A DNA stretch of 64,000 bases from contig NZ_CP093845.1 of assembly GCF_024732245.1 (NCBI RefSeq), positions 1,612,001 to 1,676,000 on the forward strand. Direction: 5' to 3'. Below, piece by piece: positions 40,008-49,460 of this stretch (within the stretch, counting starts at the first letter, position 1; every line of letters starts with the position of its first letter). The notes under the pieces are model-generated. The model was not told where the DNA came from and did not search any database. It worked only from the letters and a program-made list of their open reading frames with translations. Source of the stretch: Dietzia sp. B32 (GTDB taxonomy: Bacteria > Actinomycetota > Actinomycetes > Mycobacteriales > Mycobacteriaceae). A program made the translations under genes and the position numbers.

Positions 40008-40856
40008 GTGGATTACTACAGTCCCGTCGCACGGGCCACACGAGGCGTCATCTACTTCCTGGCGGTCACCGTTCCGGTGGCGATTGCCCTAGCGGTAATC
40101 GGAACGACCCCGTCCCTTCTGGACAAGGTGCCGGAACAGCACCGCGACACGATCGCCGCGATCGGCGACGGCGCGGTCCGGCTCTCCGGCGGCGACGGCG
40201 GGATCTTCCGCGCCGGCGACGCGCACGCCGTGGACACCACCATCCCGGGCGCGCCGGTGCCACTGCAGGGGGAATGGTCACCTCGACGCCCGGAGGACTA
40301 CCGGCCACCTGCCGGGCTCATCGACGGGGTCGACTACTCCATCGAGACCGGCGACGACGGATTCATCGCACACTGGCCGTGCGGACACGAGATCCCGGTT
40401 CGGTCCTACCAGGCGCCCCCGGGCAGCGCCGCGGACCTGGCCTGGGCCGTCGAGACGCTCGCTTTCGCCAGTGGGCTGCCCCTGCGATTCGTCGGGCCGG
40501 GTTCGGGGGCCGACAAAGAGGGCCAGGGGGCCATCTCCGTCACGTACGGGGACCATCCGGACTTCCACGGGACGGACGTGGCCGGCATCGGGGGTGTCAC
40601 GGTCTGGCCACGCGGGTTGGTACTCCAGGGATTCGTCACCCTTCGGCCCGAACACGTCGCCCCCGTCCCCGGCGACGCCTGGACCCGGAGCCTCACTCTG
40701 CACGAACTCATGCACGCACTGGGGGTCACCCATGCGGTGCCGTACGGGCCCGAGGTCATGGCCGAGCGGCCGGGTCACCAGCCGCAGGTTCTCCTCGGCT
40801 ATGGCGACCACTTCGCGCTACACGTAGTCGGTTGCCCGGGTGCACCCACCAGCTGA
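40008..40856 (+). CDS. Membrane-anchored metzincin-like metalloprotease
   Basis: 282 residues. A signal-anchor helix ('GVIYFLAVTVPVAIALAVIG', about 13-32) places the rest outside the membrane. Near the C-terminus 'LTLHELMHALGVTHAV' is a full HExxHxxGxxH zinc motif, and 'PEVMAERPG' 12 residues on supplies a methionine at the Met-turn position. The intermediate region ('HWPCGHEIPVRSYQAP') is typical of small actinobacterial matrixin-like proteins. GTG 40008 starts 4 nt after the Ltp lipoprotein, so they form an operon. Substrate unknown; perhaps an envelope protein. Confidence 0.85.
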   Translation: MDYYSPVARATRGVIYFLAVTVPVAIALAVIGTTPSLLDKVPEQHRDTIAAIGDGAVRLSGGDGGIFRAGDAHAVDTTIPGAPVPLQGEWSPRRPEDYRPPAGLIDGVDYSIETGDDGFIAHWPCGHEIPVRSYQAPPGSAADLAWAVETLAFASGLPLRFVGPGSGADKEGQGAISVTYGDHPDFHGTDVAGIGGVTVWPRGLVLQGFVTLRPEHVAPVPGDAWTRSLTLHELMHALGVTHAVPYGPEVMAERPGHQPQVLLGYGDHFALHVVGCPGAPTS

Positions 40857-40883
40857 GGTGCCCGTCGCCGACCACGTGGAACG

Positions 40884-41501
40884 TCAGAGTGTCTCGACGA
40901 CCTCGTCGATGTCGAGTCGGGGCAACCGGTCGAACCAGGCGTCCTCGGCGGGCTTGCCGATGTTGACCGCCACGAGGACCTGGTGGCGACCGTCCGGGAA
41001 GAACTCCCGGGACACGGCCTCCGCGTCGAATCCCGCCATCGGGCCGGCGGCGAGTCCGGCGGCACGGATGCCGATGATGGCGTAGCCGATCTGCAGTCCG
41101 GCGTTGAGTCGAGCGGCGTCCGCGCGGGTCGCCTCGTCGCCGACGAAGAGGTCGCGCGCGCCGGGGAAATGCGGGAAGAGTGTGGGCAGCTCGTCGTGGA
41201 AGTCGATGTCGGCGGCGAGCAGCGCGACAACCGGGGCATTGGAGGTCTTGGCCCTGTTCCCCGCCGCCAGGTGCGGAAGCAACCGGGCCTTGGCCTCGTC
41301 GGACCGGATGACCACCACCCGGAGGGGCTGGGTGTTCATCGCAGTCGGAGCCCACTTGACCAGGTCGAAGATCGCGGCGATCTGCTCATCTGTGACGGGC
41401 TCGTCGGTGAACGCGTTGGCGGAACGGGCCTCGCGGAACAGCAGGTCCTGAGCCTGCTCGTCCAGAACGAGGGGATGCCGGGTATCGATAGATGTAGCCA
41501 T
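40884..41501 (-). CDS. Nitroreductase family (RutE/malonic-semialdehyde-reductase-like)
   Basis: 205 residues. FMN-binding nitroreductase fold: 'LLFREARSANAFTDEPVTDEQIAAIFDLVKWAPTAMNTQPLRVVV' appears as FREARSANAF and WAPTAMNTQPLRV, the N-terminal FMN/phosphate element. 'GIRAAGLAAGPMAGFD' and 'VNIGKPAEDAWFDRLPRL' match RutE-type proteins. RutE acts in pyrimidine breakdown, but no other rut gene is present, so the physiological substrate is uncertain. ATG 41501. Divergent from the ROK gene. Confidence 0.88.
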   Translation of the reverse strand: MATSIDTRHPLVLDEQAQDLLFREARSANAFTDEPVTDEQIAAIFDLVKWAPTAMNTQPLRVVVIRSDEAKARLLPHLAAGNRAKTSNAPVVALLAADIDFHDELPTLFPHFPGARDLFVGDEATRADAARLNAGLQIGYAIIGIRAAGLAAGPMAGFDAEAVSREFFPDGRHQVLVAVNIGKPAEDAWFDRLPRLDIDEVVETL

Positions 41502-41652
41502 ATCCACAATCAACGGTGGAACGACTTCGCCCATGCCCGACACCCGCGTGAGATCGGGCACACCCCCGTTGTACGAAGTCATCACCCAGCCCGCGCCGCG
41601 GCCGCTACGAATGAGAGGTGAGAATGGTGATGGGAGAACCGGAGGTGCAGCG

Positions 41653-42444
41653 ATGAGGAACGGCGTCGTCGTCGACATCGGCGGCAGTGGCACACGGATC
41701 GGCGCGGTCGTCGACGGCAACGTCGTCGGCGTTCACGGGGCCGAGGTCGCCACCGCCGAGGACCTCGCCGCAGCGGTCCTCGCCGTCGACGACTCCCCCG
41801 CGGGCGTGGGCGTCTCGCTCAACGGCCACGTCGACGCCGACCGGGGCCACGTCGTCTTCTCACGGGCCGCGGCCTGGGCGGAGGGCGAACTGCGCACCGA
41901 ACTCGTCTCGCTGATCGACGCACCGGTGTCGGTCATCGGCGACGGTGACGCCCACGCCCTGGCTCTGACGCGGCTCCCGGATGTCGAGTTCGGCGGGATC
42001 GCCATCTCGCTCGGATCGTCCCTGGCGTTCGGCGCCCTCAACCACCACGGCGCGCTCATCCACCCGTGCGGTCACACCGGCTGGGATCTCGGGCACTGGC
42101 GCATCGTCGGGGACGGCACCAACACCGAGGCCTGGTGGGGGCTCGGCGGGCACGGGCTGTACGACCTCGAGCGGGAGCACGGCGACGGTGCCGCCGAGAT
42201 CTACGCCTACCGACTCGGCTCGTTCCTCGTGGACGCCGTCCAGCTGTTCCGCCCGCAGACCGTCCTGCTCACCGGCGGGATCGTGGTGGGCCTCGGCAAG
42301 GCGCTGCACGGTCCGGTCGCCGAGCAGCTGCAGTCGCTGCCGAACTCGGTGTCCACCCCGCGGGTGGTCTACTCACCCTCGCGTGACACCGCCCTGTTCG
42401 GGGCGGCCGTGGCCGCGGGGCTCGCCTTCCCCGAGCGGCGCTGA
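41653..42444 (+). CDS. ROK-family sugar-kinase-like protein
   Basis: 263 residues. N-terminal ATPase loop 'VVDIGGSGTRIGAVV', 'GDGDAHALAL', the catalytic/zinc-region 'ISLGSSLAFG', 'HPCGHTGWDLGHWRI' and the C-terminal 'VLLTGGIVVGLGKAL' are ROK-like. The usual CxCGxxGC zinc loop is absent and the catalytic Asp of 'GxGND' is replaced by GDGDA, so kinase activity is uncertain. ATG 41653 has GGAGGTG upstream. Confidence 0.8.
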   Translation: MRNGVVVDIGGSGTRIGAVVDGNVVGVHGAEVATAEDLAAAVLAVDDSPAGVGVSLNGHVDADRGHVVFSRAAAWAEGELRTELVSLIDAPVSVIGDGDAHALALTRLPDVEFGGIAISLGSSLAFGALNHHGALIHPCGHTGWDLGHWRIVGDGTNTEAWWGLGGHGLYDLEREHGDGAAEIYAYRLGSFLVDAVQLFRPQTVLLTGGIVVGLGKALHGPVAEQLQSLPNSVSTPRVVYSPSRDTALFGAAVAAGLAFPERR

Positions 42445-42487
42445 GTTCACGCCCGGGGCCGGTCCCCCGACACCCGGCCGGCCGTTT

Positions 42488-45400
42488 CTAGTCGAGCAAC
42501 CCCCGCAGGTCGTCGGCGGTGAGCGCGGCGGAGAAGTGCTCACCGCTGTCCAGGACCGACGCGAACAGTTCCGCCTTGCGGCGCTGCAGCTCGACCACGC
42601 GTTCCTCGATGGTGTCGCGGGCGACCATCCGGTATACCAGCACCGGCCGGGTCTGGCCGATGCGGTGCGCCCGGTCGACGGCCTGCGCCTCGGTCGCCGG
42701 GTTCCACCACGGGTCCAGCAGGAACACGTAGTCGGCGCCCACGAGGTTCAGCCCCACGCCGCCGGCCTTGAGGCTGAGGCAGAACACCTGGGCACCGCCC
42801 TCGGTGAACTCCCCCACTGCGCCGGCGCGGTCGGTGGTCCGGCCGTCGAGGTGGGCCACGGTGATCCCCTCGTCGCGCAGCCTGTCGACCACCGTGTCGA
42901 GGTAGGTGGTGAACTGGCTGAACACCAGCGCGCGGTGCCCTTCGGCCACCACCTCCCGCAGCGAGGCGATGAGCTCATCGGTCTTGGCCGAGCCGACCCC
43001 GGCGTGGTCCGGGTCGATCAGCGAGGCGTCCAGACACAACCGCCGGAGCACCGTGAGCCCGGCGAGAATGCTGATGCGGTTGGCCTCGAAGTCGTCGAGC
43101 AACGCCAGTAGGGATGCCCGCTGCCTGGCCAGTTCCCGCTCGTAGATCCGGCGGTGCGTCGCCGAGAGTTCGATCTCCATCACCGCATCGGTGCGCGGGG
43201 GCAGATCGCCGGCCACGAGTTCCTTGCGACGCCTCAGCAGGAACGGTCGCAGCCGCCGCCGCAATCGTTCCAGCGCAGCGGCGTCACCGTACTTCTCGAT
43301 GGGCGTGCGGTACTGGGACCGGAAGTCCCTGGCGTCGGGCAGGACACTGCGGCACGACAGCGCCGCGACCGCCCACAGCTCCGTGAGGTTGTTCTCCATC
43401 GGCGTGCCGGTCACGGCCAGCAGGAAGTCGGCGCGCAGCCCGGCCAGCGCCGCGAAGAGTTTGGAGGTGGGATTCTTGGCCTGCTGGGCCTCGTCGAGGA
43501 TCACCCCGGCCCAGTCGATGCCGGCGTAGGACTCGGCGTCCAGACGCAGCACGGTCGCGGAGGTCACCACGATGTCGTGCGCGCGGGCGTCCTCGGCGAC
43601 CGTGGAGGCGGATTTGGCCTCGGTCGCCGATCGTCGCGCCACGCGGAGTGAGGGGACGAACCGGCAGGCCTCGGCCTCCCAGTTGGGCACGACCGACGAC
43701 GGCGCCACCACCAGGAACGGGCCCGGCGATCCGGCCTCGTCGACCCCGGCCGGTGCGGCGCAGGCCGTCTCGTGCGCGTGGGCGATCAGCGCGAGCGCCT
43801 GCACGGTCTTGCCCAGGCCCATGTCGTCGGCGAGGATGCCTCCGATCCGGTGGCGCCACAGCATCGCCAGCCAGTCCAGACCGTGCTGTTGGTACGGCCG
43901 CAGGTCGGCCTCGAGCATCGCGGGGACCGGCACGGGGGCGGGCGTGTCGGAGGCCAGTTCGAGCAACGCCTCGGCGCGGCCCGAGGGCGGGGCCAGGTCG
44001 TCGGCCAACTCGGCCAGGTCCGCGAGCAGGCCCGCCTGACCCAGGCCGATCCGCACGCCCGTGGAGTTCGGCCCCCTGCCCACCCGGTCGGCCGCGGCCT
44101 CCATCGCCTCCTCGAGCAGCACGCGCAGCTCCCCGAACCGTTCGAGGTCCACCGGGACGAGCAGCCCGTCGTCGGTGATGAACTCCTCCTGGCCGGTGAC
44201 GACCGCCCGGAACACCGCCGCGAACGGCACCGGGCGTCCCTCCACCGTCACCGTGACCGTCAGCCCGAGCCAGTCGATCCCGGACCTGTCGTCCTCGGTC
44301 GCCACATGGATCCGCGGTCCCTCGGTGGCCCGCCGGATCTGTGGGACGCCGTCGAGCACCGTCACCCGGATGCCGTCCAGGGCACCGAGCTCCCTGATCC
44401 CGTCGGTGAGCACCATCCCGGCATCGCGCCCGGAGACCCGGATGGCGCCCTCCGCGATCGTCCATTCCCAACCCGCGACCTTGACCGTGGCGGCCAGCGT
44501 GACAACGGCGGGATCGGCAGGGGCAGGCCTCCGCTCGCCCAGGTCGGCCGCGGTCAGCGGCCGCCGGCGCTCCGCCTCGGAGCCGTCGGACATCCGCATC
44601 ACGTCGACGCGCTGCCATTGCAGGACCAGCTCGAGGCCCTGCCCCGCAGTGGCCGCCGCACCGGCGCCGCCTGCGCCCGCTCCCGCGAGGGGGCGGATCG
44701 TCAGCTCGAGCTCCACGCGGTCGAATTCGGGCAGTTCGAGCCGCCCGACCCGGTCGACCACCGGGAACCGGTCGGCTAGGTCGGGGAGGAAGTCGGCGCA
44801 GAACTCCCCGACCGCCTCGTCCGGGATGGTCAGCGTCTGCCAGTCGCGGAGCCGCCGGGCCACGCCGGGGTCGAGACGCCCGACGGGGCAGAGTTCCAGC
44901 ACGCGGCCCCTGACCAGGGCGACCATGTCCCCGTGCTCCCCCACGAGGGCGCCGGGCAGGGGACGGTCGATGACCTCGTCGTCGTCGCCCTCGTCGTCGC
45001 CGTCGTCGCCCGGTTCCGGTTCCACCTCTGCCGCGGCGACCAACACGAGCTCCGCGCCGTCGGGGCTCCACGCCGTCAGTCCCACGCGGCGCGGTGGTCC
45101 GGGCACGACCTCCCTCAGGCCGTCACCGGGGACGATCTCGATCTCCGCCTCCGCCGCGGTGGCGATGAGCGGCCACAGCGCCGGGACCTCGGCGTCGCAC
45201 AGGTCCAGCCACACGCGCGCCTGACGGTGACTCCGCGCGAGGGCGTCGACGGCGCGAAACCAGCCGGCCTGCGCCATCGACAGTGCACCGTCCCAGCCGT
45301 AGCGCAGCCGGTCCCACTCCACGCCGGCCGATTTCCAGCGCCCACCGCTGCCCGGCACGACGATCCGGGCCTTGAGGCGGTTGCCCAGCCCGGGACGCAA

Positions 45401-45871
45401 CCCGCCCGAGCCGTCGTCCGGTGCCAGCTCGTCCCGGACCACCGAGAGCTGGAGTCCGACCACCGGGGCCTCGGGCTGCCGAAGCGGGGCGTCGAGCGCG
45501 CGCAGCGACTCCTCCGCCTGGCGGCGCCAGGCCGGGACCGACTCGTCGTGGTTCGCCTGCGCTCCCGCGAAGAGCATGAGTGCGGCGGCGTGTTTGCAGT
45601 TCAGCGCGACGGGACACGAACACATGCTGCGCAGCGGGCGGGCCGAGCCATCCGCGGCCGGCGCGGTGAGGTGGACGCTCGTGGAGTACCAACCACGGCC
45701 GCCCCTGCCTCCGCTGCCCTCGACGTTCGCGGTGAGCCGGTGGGTGCCGGCGTCGTACGCGACGTCGCGGACCCGCGTCGCGTTCGCGTAGGCGCGGGCA
45801 CGTCCCAGCGCCGCGGAGCCCACGAAGGACGCGACGTGGGATTCGGGAACCCGGGGGATCGATGCCGGCAC
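42488..45871 (-). CDS. SNF2-family helicase with N-terminal SWIM zinc finger
   Basis: 1127 residues. A SWIM finger 'CSCPVALNCKH' (about residues 84-94) in the N-terminal region is followed by a long SNF2-associated beta domain (about 100-640), then RecA domain 1 ('ADDMGLGKTVQALALIAH', Walker A; 'VILDEAQQAKNP', DEAQ box; 'AVTGTPMENNLTELW') and domain 2 ('RALVFSQFTTYLDTVV', 'LSLKAGGVGLNLVGADYVFLLDPWWNP', 'AHRIGQTRPVLVYR'). It is a dsDNA translocase of the bacterial Rad54-like class; M. tuberculosis HelZ is of this type. Partners not visible. It has an insertion of very acidic residues around 280-300. Confidence 0.94.
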   Translation of the reverse strand: MPASIPRVPESHVASFVGSAALGRARAYANATRVRDVAYDAGTHRLTANVEGSGGRGGRGWYSTSVHLTAPAADGSARPLRSMCSCPVALNCKHAAALMLFAGAQANHDESVPAWRRQAEESLRALDAPLRQPEAPVVGLQLSVVRDELAPDDGSGGLRPGLGNRLKARIVVPGSGGRWKSAGVEWDRLRYGWDGALSMAQAGWFRAVDALARSHRQARVWLDLCDAEVPALWPLIATAAEAEIEIVPGDGLREVVPGPPRRVGLTAWSPDGAELVLVAAAEVEPEPGDDGDDEGDDDEVIDRPLPGALVGEHGDMVALVRGRVLELCPVGRLDPGVARRLRDWQTLTIPDEAVGEFCADFLPDLADRFPVVDRVGRLELPEFDRVELELTIRPLAGAGAGGAGAAATAGQGLELVLQWQRVDVMRMSDGSEAERRRPLTAADLGERRPAPADPAVVTLAATVKVAGWEWTIAEGAIRVSGRDAGMVLTDGIRELGALDGIRVTVLDGVPQIRRATEGPRIHVATEDDRSGIDWLGLTVTVTVEGRPVPFAAVFRAVVTGQEEFITDDGLLVPVDLERFGELRVLLEEAMEAAADRVGRGPNSTGVRIGLGQAGLLADLAELADDLAPPSGRAEALLELASDTPAPVPVPAMLEADLRPYQQHGLDWLAMLWRHRIGGILADDMGLGKTVQALALIAHAHETACAAPAGVDEAGSPGPFLVVAPSSVVPNWEAEACRFVPSLRVARRSATEAKSASTVAEDARAHDIVVTSATVLRLDAESYAGIDWAGVILDEAQQAKNPTSKLFAALAGLRADFLLAVTGTPMENNLTELWAVAALSCRSVLPDARDFRSQYRTPIEKYGDAAALERLRRRLRPFLLRRRKELVAGDLPPRTDAVMEIELSATHRRIYERELARQRASLLALLDDFEANRISILAGLTVLRRLCLDASLIDPDHAGVGSAKTDELIASLREVVAEGHRALVFSQFTTYLDTVVDRLRDEGITVAHLDGRTTDRAGAVGEFTEGGAQVFCLSLKAGGVGLNLVGADYVFLLDPWWNPATEAQAVDRAHRIGQTRPVLVYRMVARDTIEERVVELQRRKAELFASVLDSGEHFSAALTADDLRGLLD

Positions 45872-46029
45872 GCCGCCAGGCTAGAGGACGACGACGACGA
45901 GATGCCCGGACACCGGATCCGGTAAGCCGATTCCCTGTGGAGGCGGAACGGGTTGTGGAGAACCGGGTGCGGACAGCGTTTCCGACCGACTATTGACCGT
46001 GACCGACCACCGGCCTATCGTGATACCAC

Positions 46030-46392
46030 ATGGTTTCATATCGAGCACACGAAGTGGACCACAGTGGGCCGGACTTCAGCGACGACGAGGTGGACCGGAT
46101 CTTCCGGGCCCTGGCCGACGCGACCCGGCGGGACATCCTCCGGCGCACCCTGGCCGGCGAATCCTCCGTCTCCGAACTCGCGGACCACTACGACATGTCG
46201 TTCGCGGCCGTCCGCAAACACGTCAACGTACTGGAGGAGGCGGGGCTGATCACAGACCACCGGATCGGGCGTGAACGCCGGATCCGAGGAGACCTCAGGG
46301 CGATCCGCGGGGCGCAACGCCTGCTCGACGCCTACGAGGACATCTGGCGGGGACGCATCGACAGGCTCGACGCCCTCCTCGCCGAGGACTGA
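46030..46392 (+). CDS. ArsR-family winged-helix regulator
   Basis: 120 residues. 'IFRALADATRRDILRRTLAGESSVSELADHYDMSFAAVRKHVNVLEEAGLI' (seen as ALADATRRDILRR, SELADHYDMS and AVRKHVNVLEEAGLI) is a classical ArsR helix-turn-helix. No metal-binding cysteines. 39 nt ahead of the SRPBCC gene, so it likely controls or is coupled to it. ArsR-SRPBCC pairs are common in actinobacteria; the inducer is unknown. Confidence 0.93.
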   Translation: MVSYRAHEVDHSGPDFSDDEVDRIFRALADATRRDILRRTLAGESSVSELADHYDMSFAAVRKHVNVLEEAGLITDHRIGRERRIRGDLRAIRGAQRLLDAYEDIWRGRIDRLDALLAED

Positions 46393-46431
46393 CCCATCAC
46401 ATCGACAGTATCACGAGAAAAGAGGCAGGCC

Positions 46432-47415
46432 ATGCCTGTGACTTCCGTAGACAGAGACCTCGACCGGCTGACCCTGACCATCACCGCGGAGTTCCCGGTG
46501 CCGGTCCGCCGCCTGTGGGACGCGTACGTCGACCCGCGCCAGCTCGAGAAGTTCTGGGGGCCGCCCACCTGGCCGGCCACCTTCACCCGGCACGACGTCT
46601 TCCCCGGCGGCCGCTCGGACTACTACATGACCGGCCCGGACGGCACCCGGGCCGGCGGGTACTGGGAATTCCTGTCCGTGGACGAGGGCCGCTCGTTCGA
46701 GGTGCTCGACGGCTTCAGCCACGACGACGGCCGCCCGAACACCGATCTGCCCACCACGCGCGCGGTGTTCACCTTCGGCGAGACGGCCACCGGCTCCCGC
46801 CTCGAGACCACCACCCACTTCAACAGCGTGGACGAACTCGAGAAGCTCATCGAGATGGGCATCGAGGAGGGCACCCGTGAGGCGATGGGCCAGATCGAGG
46901 CCGTGGTCACCGACGACGCCACCTTCGCGGCCGACACCGGCACGCAGTCCCGGTTCCTCGACGACCGGACGGTGCGGTTCTCCCGCATCCTGCGCGGCAC
47001 GCCGCAACAGGTCTGGGACGCCCACCACGATCCGGAGCTGCTGGACAGGTGGTTCCACGGGCCCGACGGCTGGGCCCTGGTCGACTGCCGCGTCGCCTCG
47101 GCGCCCGGTGAGACCACTCGATTCGAGTGGGCCCCCGACGACGGCGTCGAGGGTGAAGCGTTCGCGCTCACCGGGGAGCTCGTCTCGACCGATCCCCCGC
47201 ACCGCGAGGTGTTCACCGAGACGATGGAGGGGGCCGGCGCGCCCCCGACGCTCAACGAACAGACCCTCACGGCCGTCGAGGGCGGGACCCTCATGACACT
47301 CGTCATCACCTACGACAGCGCCGAGCTCCGCGACATGATCCTCGGCACCGGCATGGTCGACGGGATGGAGACCGGATACCGGAGGTTGGAGTCGGAGGTA
47401 CTCACGCGCACCTGA
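46432..47415 (+). CDS. Tandem SRPBCC (AHSA1-like) protein
   Basis: 327 residues with two START/SRPBCC domains. Domain 1 (about 15-150) has 'PVPVRRLWDAYVDPRQLEKFWGPPTWPATF' in short blocks and 'GGYWEFLSVDEGRSFEVLDGF'. Domain 2 (165-320) has 'LRGTPQQVWDAHHDPELLDRWFHGPDGW'. These bind hydrophobic ligands in a helix-grip fold. Co-operonic with the ArsR gene. Ligand and role unknown. Confidence 0.9.
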   Translation: MPVTSVDRDLDRLTLTITAEFPVPVRRLWDAYVDPRQLEKFWGPPTWPATFTRHDVFPGGRSDYYMTGPDGTRAGGYWEFLSVDEGRSFEVLDGFSHDDGRPNTDLPTTRAVFTFGETATGSRLETTTHFNSVDELEKLIEMGIEEGTREAMGQIEAVVTDDATFAADTGTQSRFLDDRTVRFSRILRGTPQQVWDAHHDPELLDRWFHGPDGWALVDCRVASAPGETTRFEWAPDDGVEGEAFALTGELVSTDPPHREVFTETMEGAGAPPTLNEQTLTAVEGGTLMTLVITYDSAELRDMILGTGMVDGMETGYRRLESEVLTRT

Positions 47416-47437
47416 CCGCCGCCCGATCGGCTACGCC

Positions 47438-48490
47438 CTACCCGCGGTCCTCGAGTGCGGAGGCCCGCGGGTCGGGGTCGGTGGTGGCGGTCCTGTCCGC
47501 GAACACCCGCTCGACGGCCAGCACGATCAGCACCACGACGATGCCCGCGGCCACGGCGGCCAGGACCGCCGGCCAGTCGGCGCCGGGGGCCAGGACCTCG
47601 GCCTCCTCGGTCTGCCACGGCCACAGCGCACGCAGCGACCCCAGCATCAGGCCGGCCATGGCCACCAGCGTGGGCTTGCGGAAATCCTCGAGCAGGCGGT
47701 CGAGGACCTTGACGAACAGGGAGATACCGACGAGCGCGCCCAGCGCGAACACACCGAGGTAGGCGAAGTTCCGGTCGTCGACGGCGCCGAGGGTCGGGGC
47801 GTAGAGCCCCATCGCCAGGAGAAGGTACGACCCGGAGACGCCGGGCAGGACCAGTGCGCAGATCGCCACCGCCGCCGCGACGAACACCAACAGGTAGGAG
47901 GGGTCGCTGATCGACCCGCTCGGCAACCCGGACAGGACGAACGCGAACGCGGCGCCGAGCACGAAGATCAGGCCCAGCACCCAGTTGCGCCCACCCGGGG
48001 TGGCCCGCGCCATCCCCAGCGGCACGGCGACGCTCGCCGCGACCATGCCGAGGAACAGTCCTCGGGCGATCTCGGGACTGCCCTCGACGAACCCCTTCAT
48101 CACACCGGCCATGGTGAAGACCATCGCGAGCATGCCCAGCGCCAGCGGCAACAGCAGCCACCAGTCGACGTGCCGGAACGCCGCGCGGGTGCGGGCCCGG
48201 CGCTCCGGCCCCAGAGCGGCCGAGCGCAGACCGTCCACGACGTGAGCCCCGGAGTCCAGCAAGCGCGGATAGACGCCGGTCACCAGTGCCACCGTGCCAC
48301 CCGAGACGCCGGGCACGAGCTCGGCCATCCCGATGAGCGCGCCACGGACGACGTTGCCGACCATCCCCAGCGGACCGGGCCGGACCGGCACCGGCGTGCC
48401 GGGGTCGAGATCGGCGTCGTCGACCGGGTCATGGATGGACCGGACCGGGTCGTGGTGGTCGCGGGTGGGCCTCGACGAATCGGCAGTCAT
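47438..48490 (-). CDS. DUF368 membrane protein (PopT-type polyprenyl-phosphate transporter family)
   Basis: 350 residues with about eight to ten hydrophobic segments. The two inverted repeats carry 'MAELVPGVSGGTVALVTGVYPRLLD' and 'CALVLPGVSGSYLLLAMGLY', where the PGVSGG/PGVSGS motifs are the DUF368 hallmark. DUF368 (PopT) and DedA (UptA) proteins recycle undecaprenyl phosphate across the membrane. ATG 48490 is preferred; about 95 earlier codons are low complexity. A plus-strand gene begins on the other side. Confidence 0.92.
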   Translation of the reverse strand: MTADSSRPTRDHHDPVRSIHDPVDDADLDPGTPVPVRPGPLGMVGNVVRGALIGMAELVPGVSGGTVALVTGVYPRLLDSGAHVVDGLRSAALGPERRARTRAAFRHVDWWLLLPLALGMLAMVFTMAGVMKGFVEGSPEIARGLFLGMVAASVAVPLGMARATPGGRNWVLGLIFVLGAAFAFVLSGLPSGSISDPSYLLVFVAAAVAICALVLPGVSGSYLLLAMGLYAPTLGAVDDRNFAYLGVFALGALVGISLFVKVLDRLLEDFRKPTLVAMAGLMLGSLRALWPWQTEEAEVLAPGADWPAVLAAVAAGIVVVLIVLAVERVFADRTATTDPDPRASALEDRG

Positions 48491-48621
48491 TCCTCCAGCT
48501 TCCCCGAACCGCGCCCCGGGGTCCAAGCGGCTCACCCACGACCCGTCGTGATGACTAGGCTCGGGGGCCAGCGGCGCGTCATCCGGCGACGTGCCCCCGG
48601 GTCGGCGCGGGAGGTCGGGAC

Positions 48622-49305
48622 ATGCCGATGCACTACCCCCCGCTGTCCGACGGCACCTACCGCTGCGGCGACCCGCCCCGGCCACTGCCATCCCCGGTCC
48701 CGGGGCCGGATCCGGACACCCCCGCGACCCCCGGGACACCCGTGGCCCCCGATGGCCGCCCCGGCGACGGCCCACCGCCCGCCGTTGCCCCGGCAGAGGA
48801 CCGCCCGCGCGGCACCGGCGCGGCCGCGGCGATCATCGGGGTGGCGGCCCTCGTCGTCGTCGTGGCTCTGGGCGTGGTCTTCCTCGGACCAGGATCCGAC
48901 CCCGGCCGCCGCACCGACCCCTCGCGCGGCCCCTTCCCCCAGGTCCTCCCCCCGGCCGACAGCGCGCCGGGGTCCGGGTCATTCACCGTCGACGGCACGT
49001 TCACCGTCGTCTCGACCCCCGCAGAACCCGTCTCGGGCGACCGCACCGGCTGCGATATGCCCATCACACTGTCCGATATCGGCGAGGGCACCACCATCAC
49101 GCTCATCGAGGGCGGCACCACGCAGATCGGCACCGCCATGCTCGTCTACTCCGGCGGCGACCTGTCCTCGTGCACTTTCACCTTCGAGTTCCCCGACGTC
49201 CCCGCCGGTGGCTCGTTCTACATGGTGGAACTGGCCGGCCGCGGCCAACTGACCTACACCGAGGACGAACTGCGCGCGGGGGTCGACATCACCCTGGGCC
49301 GGTGA
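48622..49305 (+). CDS. Single-pass membrane protein with Pro-rich cytosolic tail
   Basis: 227 residues. A Pro/Gly/Asp-rich N-terminal tail (1-67), one membrane segment ('AAIIGVAALVVVVALGVVFLG', about 70-90), then an external beta-rich domain with a cysteine pair ('RTGCDMPITLSDIG' and 'LSSCTFTFEFPDV'). No family recognised. The stop lies in the first copy of a 17-bp tandem repeat. Confidence 0.72.
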   Translation: MPMHYPPLSDGTYRCGDPPRPLPSPVPGPDPDTPATPGTPVAPDGRPGDGPPPAVAPAEDRPRGTGAAAAIIGVAALVVVVALGVVFLGPGSDPGRRTDPSRGPFPQVLPPADSAPGSGSFTVDGTFTVVSTPAEPVSGDRTGCDMPITLSDIGEGTTITLIEGGTTQIGTAMLVYSGGDLSSCTFTFEFPDVPAGGSFYMVELAGRGQLTYTEDELRAGVDITLGR

Positions 49306-49335
49306 GCCGCCCTGATCAGTGAGCCGCCCTGATCA
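49302..49335. repeat. Tandem 17-bp repeat at the end of the membrane-protein gene
   Basis: gtgagccgccctgatca occurs twice in direct succession (49302-49318, 49319-49335). The TGA of the upstream gene is inside the first copy; the second is intergenic. Each copy ends in TGATCA. Probably a simple slippage duplication. Confidence 0.8.
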
Positions 49336-49460
49336 GTGACCGGGCGGGCGGGTCTCGTGCGCGGATAGGGTGGGGCCAGCGGACGGCGCGAGGACGACGC
49401 CCGCGAGAACCACAGCAGCGACGACCAGAGCGACGACGACGAGGACGGAGGCGTGCGACG

